Below, piece after piece: positions 36,672 to 44,975 of a stretch of DNA of 64,000 nucleotides (positions are counted from its first letter, which is position 1; each line of letters starts with the position of its first letter). Position numbers and translations under genes: made by a program. The DNA is from Thioclava indica (lineage in GTDB: Bacteria; Pseudomonadota; Alphaproteobacteria; Rhodobacterales; Rhodobacteraceae): positions 124,001 through 188,000 of the forward strand of contig NZ_AUNB01000029.1 in the NCBI RefSeq assembly GCF_000714545.1, given 5' to 3'. The notes below the pieces were generated by a model. It saw nothing but the letters and a program-made list of their open reading frames with translations. It was not told the origin of the DNA and did no database searches.

Positions 36672-37400
36672 ATGTCACTCTGGGAATATGCAAACCCCGT
36701 AAAATTCATGAAAACCTCCGGTTTTCTGTTGCCGTGGGTCGTGGGACTGGCGGCAATTACTTTGGTGAGCGGCTTGGTCTGGGGCTACTTATTTGTGCCT
36801 GCGGCTGAGAATTTCGGCGGCTCGGTCAAGGTCATTTATGTCCATGTGCCCGCCGCGATGATGGCGATCAATATCTGGGGGATGATGCTGGTCACCTCGC
36901 TGATCTGGCTGATCCGGCGCCACCATGTTTCTGCGCTGGCGGCTAAGGCAGCCGCCCCGATTGGCGCGGTGATGACGTTGATCGCGCTGATCACGGGCGC
37001 GGTTTGGGGTCAGCCGATGTGGGGGACGTGGTGGGAATGGGATCCGCGTCTGACCTCGTTCCTGATCCTGTTTCTGTTCTACTTGGGCTATATTGCGCTT
37101 TGGGCGGCGGTCGAGAACCCCGATACAGCCGCCGATCTGACCAGTGTTCTGGCCCTTGTGGGCGCGGTCTTTGCGGCGCTGTCGCGCTATGCGGCGAATT
37201 TCTGGAACCAGGGGCTGCATCAGGGCGCAACGCTGTCGCTGGATAAGGAACAGCATATCGCGGATGTCTACTGGTTCCCGCTTTTGCTGTGTCTGGCGGG
37301 GTTTGTCCTGTTTTTCATCGCCCTCGTACTGGTGCGCACCCGCACCGAAATCCGCAACCGCCGTTTGGGCGCATTGCAGCAACGCGAGCGTATGGCATGA
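36672..37400 (+). CDS. ccmC: Haem exporter protein CcmC
   Basis: This is an integral membrane haem-handling protein of 242 residues with six helices. The tryptophan-rich haem motif is present as 'WGTWWEWDPRLTSF', between conserved histidines ('YVHVPAAMMAIN' and 'NQGLHQGATLS'). It loads haem on CcmE. The start MSLWEYANP is family-typical. The stop overlaps ccmD by ATGA. Confidence 0.96.
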   Translation: MSLWEYANPVKFMKTSGFLLPWVVGLAAITLVSGLVWGYLFVPAAENFGGSVKVIYVHVPAAMMAINIWGMMLVTSLIWLIRRHHVSALAAKAAAPIGAVMTLIALITGAVWGQPMWGTWWEWDPRLTSFLILFLFYLGYIALWAAVENPDTAADLTSVLALVGAVFAALSRYAANFWNQGLHQGATLSLDKEQHIADVYWFPLLLCLAGFVLFFIALVLVRTRTEIRNRRLGALQQRERMA

Positions 37401-37615
37401 CCGAGACAACCACGACCGGAACCACCATCACCGAGGGCGGTGTTGTTCTGGTAGACCCGTCAACAAAATCTTATGCCTATACGGTAAACATTGCCTGGGC
37501 TGCGACCATCGGCTTGTTGGTCGTGCTGGTTCTGGTAAGCCTGTGGCAAGGGGCGCGCGCTAAGCGTGCGCTGGCCGAGGCCGAGGCACGAAAAGGACGT
37601 AAATCCAATGGTTAA
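37397..37615 (+). CDS. ccmD: Haem exporter protein CcmD
   Basis: This is a small single-helix protein of the CcmABCD complex, 72 residues. The membrane helix ('YTVNIAWAATIGLLVVLVLV') is followed by a basic, charged cytoplasmic tail rich in Lys/Arg/Ala, as in CcmD. It is longer than the usual ~50 residues because of a Thr-rich N-terminus (MTETTTTGTTITEGG). Position between ccmC (ATGA overlap) and ccmG (8-base overlap) supports the call. Confidence 0.85.
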   Translation: MTETTTTGTTITEGGVVLVDPSTKSYAYTVNIAWAATIGLLVVLVLVSLWQGARAKRALAEAEARKGRKSNG

Positions 37616-38150
37616 GCCGCTGATGTTCATCCCGCCGCTGATCTTTGCAGGCCTCGCTGGCATGTTCATCTGGGGGATGCAGCGCGAAGATCCCAGCCAA
37701 TTGCCCACCGTATTCGCAGGCAAACCGGCACCGCCCGTGCAGCTTGAGCCGCTGGGTTCGTTCGAGCCGTTCACCGATGTGGAATTGCGCGATGGCAAGG
37801 TAAAGCTGGTGAATTTCTGGGCCTCGTGGTGCGCGCCCTGCCGCATCGAGCATCCCAATCTTGAGGCGCTGTCCAATGAGGGCATTCCGATTTACGGCGT
37901 GAACTACAAGGATACGCCGTCCAAGGCGCAAGCGTTCCTGTCGCAAATGGGCAATCCCTATTCCGAACTCGGGGCCGATCCCAAGGGGCAGATGGCGCTG
38001 AATTGGGGCGTGTATGGTGTGCCGGAAACCTTTGTGGTGGATGGCGAGGGCAAGGTGCTGTTTCGCTTTGCGGGGCCTGTGACCGAGCGGGTGATCGCCT
38101 CGGATCTGCGCCCGTTGCTTGAGGGCAAGACGCCGGCCCCCGCGCAATAA
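37608..38150 (+). CDS. ccmG: Thiol:disulfide interchange protein CcmG/DsbE
   Basis: This is a membrane-anchored periplasmic thioredoxin-like protein that reduces apocytochrome c (or CcmH) before haem attachment. It has 180 residues, an N-terminal signal-anchor helix, then the thioredoxin fold with Cys75-Ala-Pro-Cys78 in 'FWASWCAPCRIEHPN' and the family 'GVYGVPETFVVDGEGKV' cis-Pro segment. It overlaps ccmD by 8 bases and ends the sec-ccm run. CcmE, CcmF and CcmH are not in this window, as is common in Rhodobacterales. Confidence 0.96.
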   Translation: MVKPLMFIPPLIFAGLAGMFIWGMQREDPSQLPTVFAGKPAPPVQLEPLGSFEPFTDVELRDGKVKLVNFWASWCAPCRIEHPNLEALSNEGIPIYGVNYKDTPSKAQAFLSQMGNPYSELGADPKGQMALNWGVYGVPETFVVDGEGKVLFRFAGPVTERVIASDLRPLLEGKTPAPAQ

Positions 38151-38152
38151 AC

Positions 38153-38173
38153 GCGCCCCTCGGTCAGGGGCGC
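38153..38173. terminator. Hairpin between convergent ccmG and small membrane gene
   Basis: A perfect 8-bp stem (gcgcccct with aggggcgc) has a 5-base loop. On the minus strand it is followed by gtttatt, a short T-rich run; on the plus strand there is none. It overlaps the last codons of the minus gene. Confidence 0.5.
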
Positions 38174-38346
38174 ATGTGGCGCAGGGACTTGGGGTCCATG
38201 CGCGCCCATTCGGGCCAGTATCCGGTTTTTCCAAGCACCACGATCACGATCGCCAGCGCGATGACGACGGCGACAATCTTGACCTGCAACATTGAGGGCG
38301 GGCGGCGCACCCAGCGCGCCATCCGCGTCAGCCACATCAAATTCAC
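38164..38346 (-). CDS. Small single-helix membrane protein
   Basis: This is a 60-residue protein with a basic N-terminus ('[14 protein letters not shown]'), one hydrophobic helix ('[21 protein letters not shown]') and a short tail with '[10 protein letters not shown]'. It begins with GTG, which overlaps the hpt stop (GTGA); an ATG four codons in is an alternative. The family is not recognised. Coupling to hpt suggests co-expression, but no functional link is evident. Confidence 0.6.
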   Translation of the reverse strand: MNLMWLTRMARWVRRPPSMLQVKIVAVVIALAIVIVVLGKTGYWPEWARMDPKSLRHMRP

Positions 38347-38891
38347 GACGCATCCTCGGTGAAGCGCACCTTGCCGATATAGGGCAGGTTGCGGTTCTTT
38401 TGCGCGAAATCAATGCCGTAGCCGACGACAAATTCGTCGGGGATTTCAAAGCCCGTCCAGGTGGCGCGCACATCAACCTCGCGCCGCGAGGGTTTGTCCA
38501 AAAGCGCGCAGCATTCGATCCGTCGGGGTTTGCGCGCGCGTAGCAGGCCCATCACATGTTTCAGCGTGAAACCGGTATCGACGATATCCTCGACCACAAG
38601 GACATCGCGCCCCTCGATGCCTGCGCGCAGGTCTTTCAAGATCCGCACCTCACGCGAACTTTCCGTGCCATCGCCATAAGACGAGGCCTCGAGGAAATCG
38701 ACCTCGATGGGCAGTTCGATTTCGCGCACCAGATCGGCGATGAACACGAACGAGCCGCGCAGCAACCCCACCACGACCAGCTTATCCGTGCCCGCATAGC
38801 TTTGCGTGATCTCGCTGGCCAGTTCCTCGACGCGCGCTGCGATCTGTTTGGCGGAAATCATCTGGTCGATGACGTGAGGGCGCTGCGGCAT
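38343..38891 (-). CDS. hpt: Hypoxanthine phosphoribosyltransferase
   Basis: This is a purine salvage enzyme converting hypoxanthine (and perhaps guanine) with PRPP to the nucleotide. It has 182 residues. The PRPP-binding motif is '[17 protein letters not shown]', and '[18 protein letters not shown]' and the C-terminal '[22 protein letters not shown]' with the base-binding Asp are typical. It is soluble. It is divergent from ratA, and its stop overlaps a small membrane gene. Confidence 0.95.
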   Translation of the reverse strand: MPQRPHVIDQMISAKQIAARVEELASEITQSYAGTDKLVVVGLLRGSFVFIADLVREIELPIEVDFLEASSYGDGTESSREVRILKDLRAGIEGRDVLVVEDIVDTGFTLKHVMGLLRARKPRRIECCALLDKPSRREVDVRATWTGFEIPDEFVVGYGIDFAQKNRNLPYIGKVRFTEDAS

Positions 38892-38987
38892 GATATCGGG
38901 CCTTTCGGGCTGGGGCAGGGCTTGCCTTTGCCCCCTGCTTTATCGCATCAAGAGACCTAAGAAAACGGCCCAATAAACGGAAGTGAT

Positions 38988-39446
38988 ATGCCGCAGCATC
39001 GTGAGAACCGGATCATGCCATATTCGGCGCAGCAGATGTATGATCTGGTGGCTGATGTCGAAAGCTATCCGCAGTTCCTGCCGTGGAATTCTGCCGCGCG
39101 TATTCGCGCGCGGAAACCCCAGCCCGACGGCTCGGAAATTCTTGAGGCCGATCTGGTGATTTCGTTTAAAGTGTTTCGCGAGAAATTCGGCTCACGCGTG
39201 ACGTTGTTTCCTGAAACTCACCGGATCGACACCGAATATCTCGACGGGCCGTTTAAATATCTCAAAAGCTATTGGCAGTTTGAGGACATCCCCGAGGGCG
39301 GCTGCAAGGTCGCGTTTTTCGTCGATTTCGAGTTCAAGAACCGGATCTTGCAAGGCGTGATTGGCGTAGTCTTTAACGAGGCGATGAACCGCATCGTCAA
39401 GGCCTTCGAGACCCGCGCAGCCGCACTATACGGGCCTGCGGCGTGA
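38988..39446 (+). CDS. RatA/COQ10-type START-domain protein
   Basis: This is a 152-residue protein with a START/SRPBCC fold. 'YSAQQMYDLVADVESYPQFLPWN' at the N-terminus and 'LDGPFKYLKSYWQFEDIPEGGCKVAFFVDFEF' are the COQ10/RatA signature. E. coli RatA was described as a toxin that blocks ribosome joining, while the mitochondrial relative Coq10 binds ubiquinone. In alphaproteobacteria a quinone-related role is plausible. No antitoxin gene is adjacent. Confidence 0.9.
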   Translation: MPQHRENRIMPYSAQQMYDLVADVESYPQFLPWNSAARIRARKPQPDGSEILEADLVISFKVFREKFGSRVTLFPETHRIDTEYLDGPFKYLKSYWQFEDIPEGGCKVAFFVDFEFKNRILQGVIGVVFNEAMNRIVKAFETRAAALYGPAA

Positions 39447-39621
39447 TGGCGTGACCACGTTGTAATGGCGCGGAATTTTTTCTGACTTCGAAACCTCGGA
39501 TCGGATTTGTTTCCAAGCACATGCCAACGTTTCACAGTTTCAAGAGCGCTCCTCGTCGTGATTTGACCATAGCCTCACGAAACTGACTAACTCCGCTCAG
39601 GCTTCAGGGCGGGGAATAATT

Positions 39622-41685
39622 ATGCTGGGGTATTTGTTGCTGCTTGGGCTTTTGCCCGCAGCGTTCTTGCTGGATGATCATTCAAGCCATCACGGCGACT
39701 CTGACGAGACTAACTCTGATGAGAGTGACGATCACAACGACACCCAAAGCGGTGGCGGCGATTTGCTGGATGACAACCAAGATCTGATCGGCACGTCTCA
39801 CGCGGATTCGCTGAGCGGCGGGTCGGGTGATGATACGTTGTCAGGCTATGGCGGCAATGACACGTTGGAGGGAAACACGGGCAATGATCTGCTTTATGGC
39901 GGTCCGGGCGACGATCTGCTGCACGGTGGCGATGGCGATGACACGCTTGACCCCGGTCTGGGGGCCGATAGCGCCTATGGTGATGGGGGCGATGATGTCT
40001 TGCGCGCGGGGGCAGATGGGCAGGATCTGCTCGATGGCGGGACGGGCGATGACAGTCTGAGCGCCGATGGCACCCAAAACACGCTGATCGGAGGCGAGGG
40101 CGATGACTGGCTCAACCTTGGCAGCGGCGATGGCAATACGGGCTTGGGCGGCGCTGGCGATGATAACATTCGCTTTGAGCCGGGTGCGGATTTCACCGAT
40201 CAACCGGGCGCGCAGGCCTCGCTTGATGGCGGCACCGGAGCGGACACGCTCTCGTCGATCTCGCAGGCGCATGTCGATCTGGGGCAGGGCGCGGATAGCA
40301 CGGTTGCAGGCGATGGCGCGGCCGATGTGCTGAATGTGACGCCACTGTTTTCCCAAAGCGCGCAGGATGCACAACATGACAGCACGGTCATGACGGTCGA
40401 TGATTTCGAACCCGGTCTGGATCAGCTGCATCTTGACGGTGTGGCAGATGCGGGCATTGCCGCGCATGACGATGGCAACGACCTTGTGCTAACCTCGCAG
40501 GGGCAGTCGATCGTGCGTTTCACCGGGCTTGCGGGCACCGATCTGGGCGATATCTATCCCAACGCGCCCGCGGCGGCAGATGCGTCGGGCTACGCGGCCC
40601 AGACCAACTATTCAGGACAGAATCTGTGGGGCGGCTTTGGCGATGACACGCTGGATGCAAACGATGACGGCAGCGCGCTGTTTGGTGCTGGCGGAAACGA
40701 TCTGCTGAGCAGCGGGGGGGGGGATAATTCGCTGGATGGTGGCAGTGGCGATGATCTGATCTTTGCCACAAGCGGGGACATGGTCACGACCGGAGAGGGC
40801 GACGATCTGGTCGCTCTGGACCATGACGCGTCCGGCGGTGGCGCGACGACAATCACTGATTTCACCCTCGGCGCGGACCGGATCGCGCTTGATGATGACG
40901 AGACCAACACGCAGATCGCACTGCATGATGACGGGACCGACCTGACGCTGAATTCGGATGGCACGGCGATTGCGGTGCTCAAAGGCCTTGGCGGCAAAGG
41001 GGTTGCGCTTGGCGATATCATGGATCACGGCGCGACAGAGGGCGATGATTCACTCTCGAGCGCGGAGTCCCCTGCGGGATCGGCCCTTGCGCATCGCCTC
41101 ATGGGGCTTCAGGGCGATGACACGCTCAGCGGCGATGCGGGCGATGACACGCTGATGGGCGGCTTAGGCAATGACAACCTTGAGGGTGGCGATGGTGCCG
41201 ATGTTCTGAATGGTCAGGATGGCGCGGACACGCTTTTGGGCGGTGCGGGGGATGACACGCTGCTTGGCGGCACGGGGGATGACTATCTCAACGGCGGGGC
41301 TGGTAGCGATACGCTGACGGGCAATGATGGCGATGACACGCTTGTCGCGCTCGACCCGAGCAACGCCAGCGATCTAAGCGGCGGCGCGGGTGAGGACACT
41401 TTGGTTGCAGCGGGTAATGTGACGCTTAGCGGAGGGGCGGATAGCGATGTTTTCGTGGTCTTTGACAACAGCCATGTCACGATTTCCGATTTTCAGGATG
41501 GCGAAGTGATCCAGCTTGATGTGTTGAACACAACGGGCGGTGGCGGAACGCCATCCACAGTGTCGCTGACCCAGCACCTTGGCAGCGACGGGCTTACGAT
41601 TTCGGCCAATGGCGATCAGGTCGCGTTTCTGCCCGGCATGACGCGGGTGCTGACGGATAGCGAGTTGCCCCAAGCCTATGGCTGA
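39622..41685 (+). CDS. RTX-type calcium-binding protein
   Basis: This is a 687-residue, very acidic, Gly/Asp-rich protein with no cysteine-rich parts. The first ~17 residues (MLGYLLLLGLLPAAFLL) are a hydrophobic helix, followed by a His/Asp/Glu/Ser-rich stretch to residue ~50. Blocks of GGxGxDxLx nonapeptide repeats (at least 15) lie near residues 56-200, 340-395 and 480-590; each coordinates Ca2+ in a beta-roll. Three non-repeat modules follow RTX blocks, each with a 'DF..G.D.I.LD' opening and a '.ltlnsdG.....' end (residues ~255-315, 410-470 and 610-680). Such proteins normally leave by type I secretion; here the N-terminal helix suggests a signal anchor instead. A run of ten G lies inside (40714-40723). 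The end overlaps cinA by 10 bases. Confidence 0.88.
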   Translation: MLGYLLLLGLLPAAFLLDDHSSHHGDSDETNSDESDDHNDTQSGGGDLLDDNQDLIGTSHADSLSGGSGDDTLSGYGGNDTLEGNTGNDLLYGGPGDDLLHGGDGDDTLDPGLGADSAYGDGGDDVLRAGADGQDLLDGGTGDDSLSADGTQNTLIGGEGDDWLNLGSGDGNTGLGGAGDDNIRFEPGADFTDQPGAQASLDGGTGADTLSSISQAHVDLGQGADSTVAGDGAADVLNVTPLFSQSAQDAQHDSTVMTVDDFEPGLDQLHLDGVADAGIAAHDDGNDLVLTSQGQSIVRFTGLAGTDLGDIYPNAPAAADASGYAAQTNYSGQNLWGGFGDDTLDANDDGSALFGAGGNDLLSSGGGDNSLDGGSGDDLIFATSGDMVTTGEGDDLVALDHDASGGGATTITDFTLGADRIALDDDETNTQIALHDDGTDLTLNSDGTAIAVLKGLGGKGVALGDIMDHGATEGDDSLSSAESPAGSALAHRLMGLQGDDTLSGDAGDDTLMGGLGNDNLEGGDGADVLNGQDGADTLLGGAGDDTLLGGTGDDYLNGGAGSDTLTGNDGDDTLVALDPSNASDLSGGAGEDTLVAAGNVTLSGGADSDVFVVFDNSHVTISDFQDGEVIQLDVLNTTGGGGTPSTVSLTQHLGSDGLTISANGDQVAFLPGMTRVLTDSELPQAYG
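40714..40723 (+). repeat. Homopolymeric run of ten G within the RTX gene
   Basis: Ten consecutive G encode most of Ser-Gly-Gly-Gly near residue 365. It is the longest mononucleotide run that I noticed in the window. Length change by one or two bases would frameshift the remaining ~320 codons. Confidence 0.9.
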
Positions 41686-42155
41686 GATTGCGCGGCGCGC
41701 AGCAACAGCCCCAGCGCGTGATCGCACGCAGCTTGGCGCACCTGCGCGCGCCCCAATGCGCCGAACTCTACGGTTTCGCTGGTGACGGGCGCGCCTGCCA
41801 TCGCGAGCGCAAAACACACGCGGCCTTCGGGCTTGTGCTCTGACCCGCCGGGGCCTGCGATGCCGGTGATGGAAACCGCGATCTGCGCGTGAGAGTGAGC
41901 GAACGCGCCTGCGGCCATCTCGCGTGCTACGGGTTCCGAGACCGCGCCATGGGCCTGCAGCGTGGCCTCACGCACCTTGAGCATCTCGCGCTTGGCGGCG
42001 TTTGTATAGGTAACAAAGCCGCGTTCAACCACGGCGGACGATCCCGCGATATCGGTCAGCGCGGCCGCGACCATGCCGCCCGTGCAGCTTTCAGCCGTTG
42101 CGACCATCAGCCCGCGCGATTTGCAGGCCTCGAGAACATCGCGCGCAAGGCTCAT
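41676..42155 (-). CDS. CinA C-terminal domain protein, nicotinamide-nucleotide amidase
   Basis: This is a single-domain CinA-family protein of 159 residues; the N-terminal MoCF-like half of full CinA is absent. The PncC amidohydrolase motifs are clear: 'MVATAESCTGGMVAAALTD', 'ERGFVTYTNAAKREML', 'VAREMAAGAFAHSHAQIAVSITGIAGPGG' and 'KPEGRVCFAL'. The reaction is deamidation of NMN to nicotinate mononucleotide for NAD recycling. It starts in ATGA overlap with pgpA and is the last gene of the ispDF-pgpA set. Confidence 0.94.
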   Translation of the reverse strand: MSLARDVLEACKSRGLMVATAESCTGGMVAAALTDIAGSSAVVERGFVTYTNAAKREMLKVREATLQAHGAVSEPVAREMAAGAFAHSHAQIAVSITGIAGPGGSEHKPEGRVCFALAMAGAPVTSETVEFGALGRAQVRQAACDHALGLLLRAAQSQP

Positions 42156-42646
42156 TGCATCATGCCTAAGAAAACGGCGTGATAAAGACCCGCCAGAATG
42201 ATCGTGACGATGCCGGCAAATACGCCCGCCCACAGATCATCCAGCATCACACCCTTGGCGTCGTGGCGACGATCGGCGCGCCCGACCAGCCACGGCTTCC
42301 AGATGTCAAACAGGCGAAAGCACAAAAACGCCGCGACGGGGCCGGGCCAGACCATTGATGTGTCGCGCATCCAGAACCCCATTGCGGGGAACAAAAGCGC
42401 CAGCCACATGCCCGCGACCTCGTCGATTACGATCTCGGAGGGGTCTTCGCCGGGGCGGTCCTTTAGCTCGGCCTCGACGGACCAGAAGCCAAGCGCCGTG
42501 ACCGCAACAAAGGCGATCACCAGCGGGATGAAGCCAAGGTAATGCTCAATCGCCCAGCCCACCAGAACGGCAACGAGCGAGCCCCAAGTGCCGGGTGCCG
42601 GGCGCAGCAGGCCGACGTAAAGGGCGGTATTGATCAGTCGCAACAT
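42152..42646 (-). CDS. pgpA: Phosphatidylglycerophosphatase A
   Basis: This inner-membrane enzyme removes the phosphate of phosphatidylglycerophosphate to give phosphatidylglycerol. It has 164 residues and about four helices. The family signature 'RPAPGTWGSLVAVLVG' near the N-terminus and the acidic 'DPSEIVIDEVAGMWLALLF' (catalytic and metal-binding) are present. I chose the ATG at MLRLIN, 4 bases after the ispDF stop and with a ggag site in the ispDF end. The stop overlaps cinA. Confidence 0.94.
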   Translation of the reverse strand: MLRLINTALYVGLLRPAPGTWGSLVAVLVGWAIEHYLGFIPLVIAFVAVTALGFWSVEAELKDRPGEDPSEIVIDEVAGMWLALLFPAMGFWMRDTSMVWPGPVAAFLCFRLFDIWKPWLVGRADRRHDAKGVMLDDLWAGVFAGIVTIILAGLYHAVFLGMMQ

Positions 42647-42650
42647 GGGT

Positions 42651-43778
42651 TTACTCCGCAATCAAAGTGGCTGTGGCAATCGCCGCGATACCTTCTTCGC
42701 GACCGGTGAAGCCCAGACGTTCCGAGGTGGTCGCCTTGACCGAGATCCGCCCCGGTTCCAGACCGATGATGCGCGCCAGTTCCTGCGCCATCGCACTGGC
42801 ATGCGGGCCGATCTTGGGCTGCTCGCAGATCAATGTCACATCAACATTGCCGATCCGAAAGCCGCGCGCCTCGGCCAGTTTTGCCGCGTGATCAAGGAAA
42901 ATTTCCGACGCAGCGCCTTTCCATTGCGGGTCAGATGGCGGGAAATGACGCCCGATATCGCCCTCGGCCAGCGCGCCGTAAATCGCGTCGGTCAAGGCAT
43001 GCATCCCGACATCGGCATCGGAATGGCCCTTGAGCGCGGCGCTGTGGGGCACGCGCACGCCGCACAGGATGACGTGATCGCCGTCCTCGAACGCGTGCAC
43101 ATCATAGCCGTGACCCAGTCGAATATCCATTTTCGTCCCCAATATCCGTTCTGCCCGCGCGAAATCGGCGGGGTAGGTGATTTTTAGATTGTCTTCGCTG
43201 CCCGGCGTGATCGCTACGTCAACACCTGCCGCGCGCACCACTTCGACATCATCAGCGGCTCCGCCGGGATGGGTGCGATGCGCCGCGAGAATGGTGTCAA
43301 AGTCAAAGCCCTGCGGGGTTTGCGCGCGCCACAGATTGCTGCGGTCCTGCGTGCCGGTGACTTGCCCGTTTGACCCGATCCACAACGCATCGCTCACCGC
43401 AAGCGCGGGAGCCGCGGCGCGGTGGGTATCAAGCGCGCTGAGCACGCCCTCGATTACCGCGCGGCTGACCAGCGGGCGCGCTCCGTCATGGATCAAAACG
43501 CGCGTCACGCCAGAACCTTCAAGCATTTCCAATGCGTTGCGCACCGAGCCATCGCGCGTCTGCCCTCCCGCGCATAGCACGACCGCGCCGCGAAACAGCG
43601 CCACACCGCGCGCCATATCCTCGGGGTGCAGAACAACAATGATCCGCCCTACACCCGCAAAGCGCGCGACTGTATGGGCCAGCACCGGTTGCCCGGCCAG
43701 CAACTGCCATTGCTTGGGCGCATCCCCGCCCGCGCGCGTGCCCCGTCCAGCTGCGACTATGATAACGGCTGTGTCCAT
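42651..43778 (-). CDS. ispDF: Bifunctional IspD/IspF enzyme of the MEP pathway
   Basis: This is a fusion of 2-C-methyl-D-erythritol 4-phosphate cytidylyltransferase (residues 1-~215) and 2-C-methyl-D-erythritol 2,4-cyclodiphosphate synthase (~218-375). The first has '[20 protein letters not shown]' (CTP binding), '[10 protein letters not shown]' and '[10 protein letters not shown]'. The second has '[14 protein letters not shown]' with metal ligands, '[19 protein letters not shown]' and '[18 protein letters not shown]'. The fusion is common in alphaproteobacteria. It makes isoprenoid precursors and is upstream of pgpA and cinA on one message; it is divergent from dusB. Confidence 0.97.
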   Translation of the reverse strand: MDTAVIIVAAGRGTRAGGDAPKQWQLLAGQPVLAHTVARFAGVGRIIVVLHPEDMARGVALFRGAVVLCAGGQTRDGSVRNALEMLEGSGVTRVLIHDGARPLVSRAVIEGVLSALDTHRAAAPALAVSDALWIGSNGQVTGTQDRSNLWRAQTPQGFDFDTILAAHRTHPGGAADDVEVVRAAGVDVAITPGSEDNLKITYPADFARAERILGTKMDIRLGHGYDVHAFEDGDHVILCGVRVPHSAALKGHSDADVGMHALTDAIYGALAEGDIGRHFPPSDPQWKGAASEIFLDHAAKLAEARGFRIGNVDVTLICEQPKIGPHASAMAQELARIIGLEPGRISVKATTSERLGFTGREEGIAAIATATLIAE

Positions 43779-43994
43779 GCGCCCCCTCGTTCCTTGGCCA
43801 CAGGCTTAGGCCATGGTGCGAAGCGGTGCAATATCGCCGCGCGGGGCGCAAATTCGCGCAGGTTTAGCTGAAAGCCACCAAGGATATGACTAAATATTAG
43901 GCATATGCAAATATTTCCGTCAAAAATGCCAGTTCATAAATTGTGATTTCGGGTTCGAACGCGTAGCCATAACCAAAGAGGAACAGGAAGACTC

Positions 43995-44975
43995 GTGCAA
44001 ACCACTGTGCCAATCGGCGAAACGACCCTGAATATGCCTGTGCTTCTGGCACCGATGGCGGGAATCACCGACCTGCCGTTTCGCCAGATCGTGGCGCGCT
44101 TTGGCGCGGGTCTCGTGGTGTCGGAAATGGTTGCCTCGGGCGAGATGATCACCAAGCTGCCTTCAGTGCGCGCTAAGGCGCGGGTTGAGCTGGGGCTGGA
44201 TCTGCCGACCTCGGTGCAGCTTGCCGGGCGGGAAGCCGCGCCGATGGCGCAGGCGGCGAAACTGGTCGCGGATATGGGCGCGCGCCTCATCGACATCAAC
44301 ATGGGCTGTCCGGCCAAAAAGGTGACGGGCGGGGCGTCTGGATCGGCGCTGATGCGTGATCCTGACCATGCGTTGCGCCTGATCGAGGCCACGGTGAAGG
44401 CGGTGGATCTGCCGGTGACGCTGAAGATGCGGCTGGGCTGGGATGATGACAGCCGCAATGCGCCGCTGATCGCGCGCCGCGCCGAAGCGGCGGGCGTCCA
44501 GATGATCGTCGTGCATGGGCGCACGCGGATGCAGTTTTACAAAGGCGCCGCTGATTGGGAGGCCATCGCGGCGACCCGCGCGGCCGTGTCGATCCCGGTG
44601 ATTGCGAATGGTGATATTGTGGATGCAGCGTCGGCGCGCGCAGCATTGGATCAGTCGGGCGCGGCGGGTGTGATGGTCGGGCGCGGGGCGCAGGGTGCGC
44701 CATGGCGGCTGGCGGAAATCGGTCATGCGGTTTACGGCGCGTCCGCGCCAATCGTGCCCCAAGGCGGCGCTCTTTGTGACCTGATATCAGAGCATTACGA
44801 GTCGATCTTAAGTTTTTACGGGCGCGATCTTGGCCTGCGCCTCGCGCGTAAACATCTGGGTTGGTATGCCGATGTTGCCAACGCGCCGCTACGCGCGCAG
44901 ATGATGATCAGCGACACGCCCGAGGCCACGCTGGGCCTGATCGCGCGCGCTTTTGGCGAAAGGATCGCAGCATGA
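43995..44975 (+). CDS. dusB: tRNA-dihydrouridine synthase DusB
   Basis: This is an FMN-dependent reductase making dihydrouridine in tRNA, historically nifR3 in Rhodobacter because it precedes ntrB. It has 326 residues. It starts with GTG after an aggaag site. Seen are 'VLLAPMAGITDLPFRQI', the catalytic Cys loop 'INMGCPAKKVTGGASGSAL', 'VVHGRTRMQFYKGAADW' and 'GVMVGRGAQGAPW'. The stop overlaps the ntrB start (ATGA), so dusB and ntrBC are cotranscribed as in R. capsulatus. Confidence 0.96.
   Translation: MQTTVPIGETTLNMPVLLAPMAGITDLPFRQIVARFGAGLVVSEMVASGEMITKLPSVRAKARVELGLDLPTSVQLAGREAAPMAQAAKLVADMGARLIDINMGCPAKKVTGGASGSALMRDPDHALRLIEATVKAVDLPVTLKMRLGWDDDSRNAPLIARRAEAAGVQMIVVHGRTRMQFYKGAADWEAIAATRAAVSIPVIANGDIVDAASARAALDQSGAAGVMVGRGAQGAPWRLAEIGHAVYGASAPIVPQGGALCDLISEHYESILSFYGRDLGLRLARKHLGWYADVANAPLRAQMMISDTPEATLGLIARAFGERIAA

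Noticed and set aside
38988-39446. RatA as half of a toxin-antitoxin pair
   Set aside because: No antitoxin-like gene is adjacent; hpt is divergent and an RTX gene follows. The START-domain/COQ10 reading is safer.
39780-41350. Tandem short DNA repeats resembling a CRISPR or satellite
   Set aside because: They are in frame and encode the GGxGxDxLx calcium-binding repeats; no constant repeat-spacer spacing.
43945-43965. tRNA T-arm-like gggttcgaac before dusB
   Set aside because: No matching acceptor, D or anticodon arm around it; the palindromic ttcgaa is chance.
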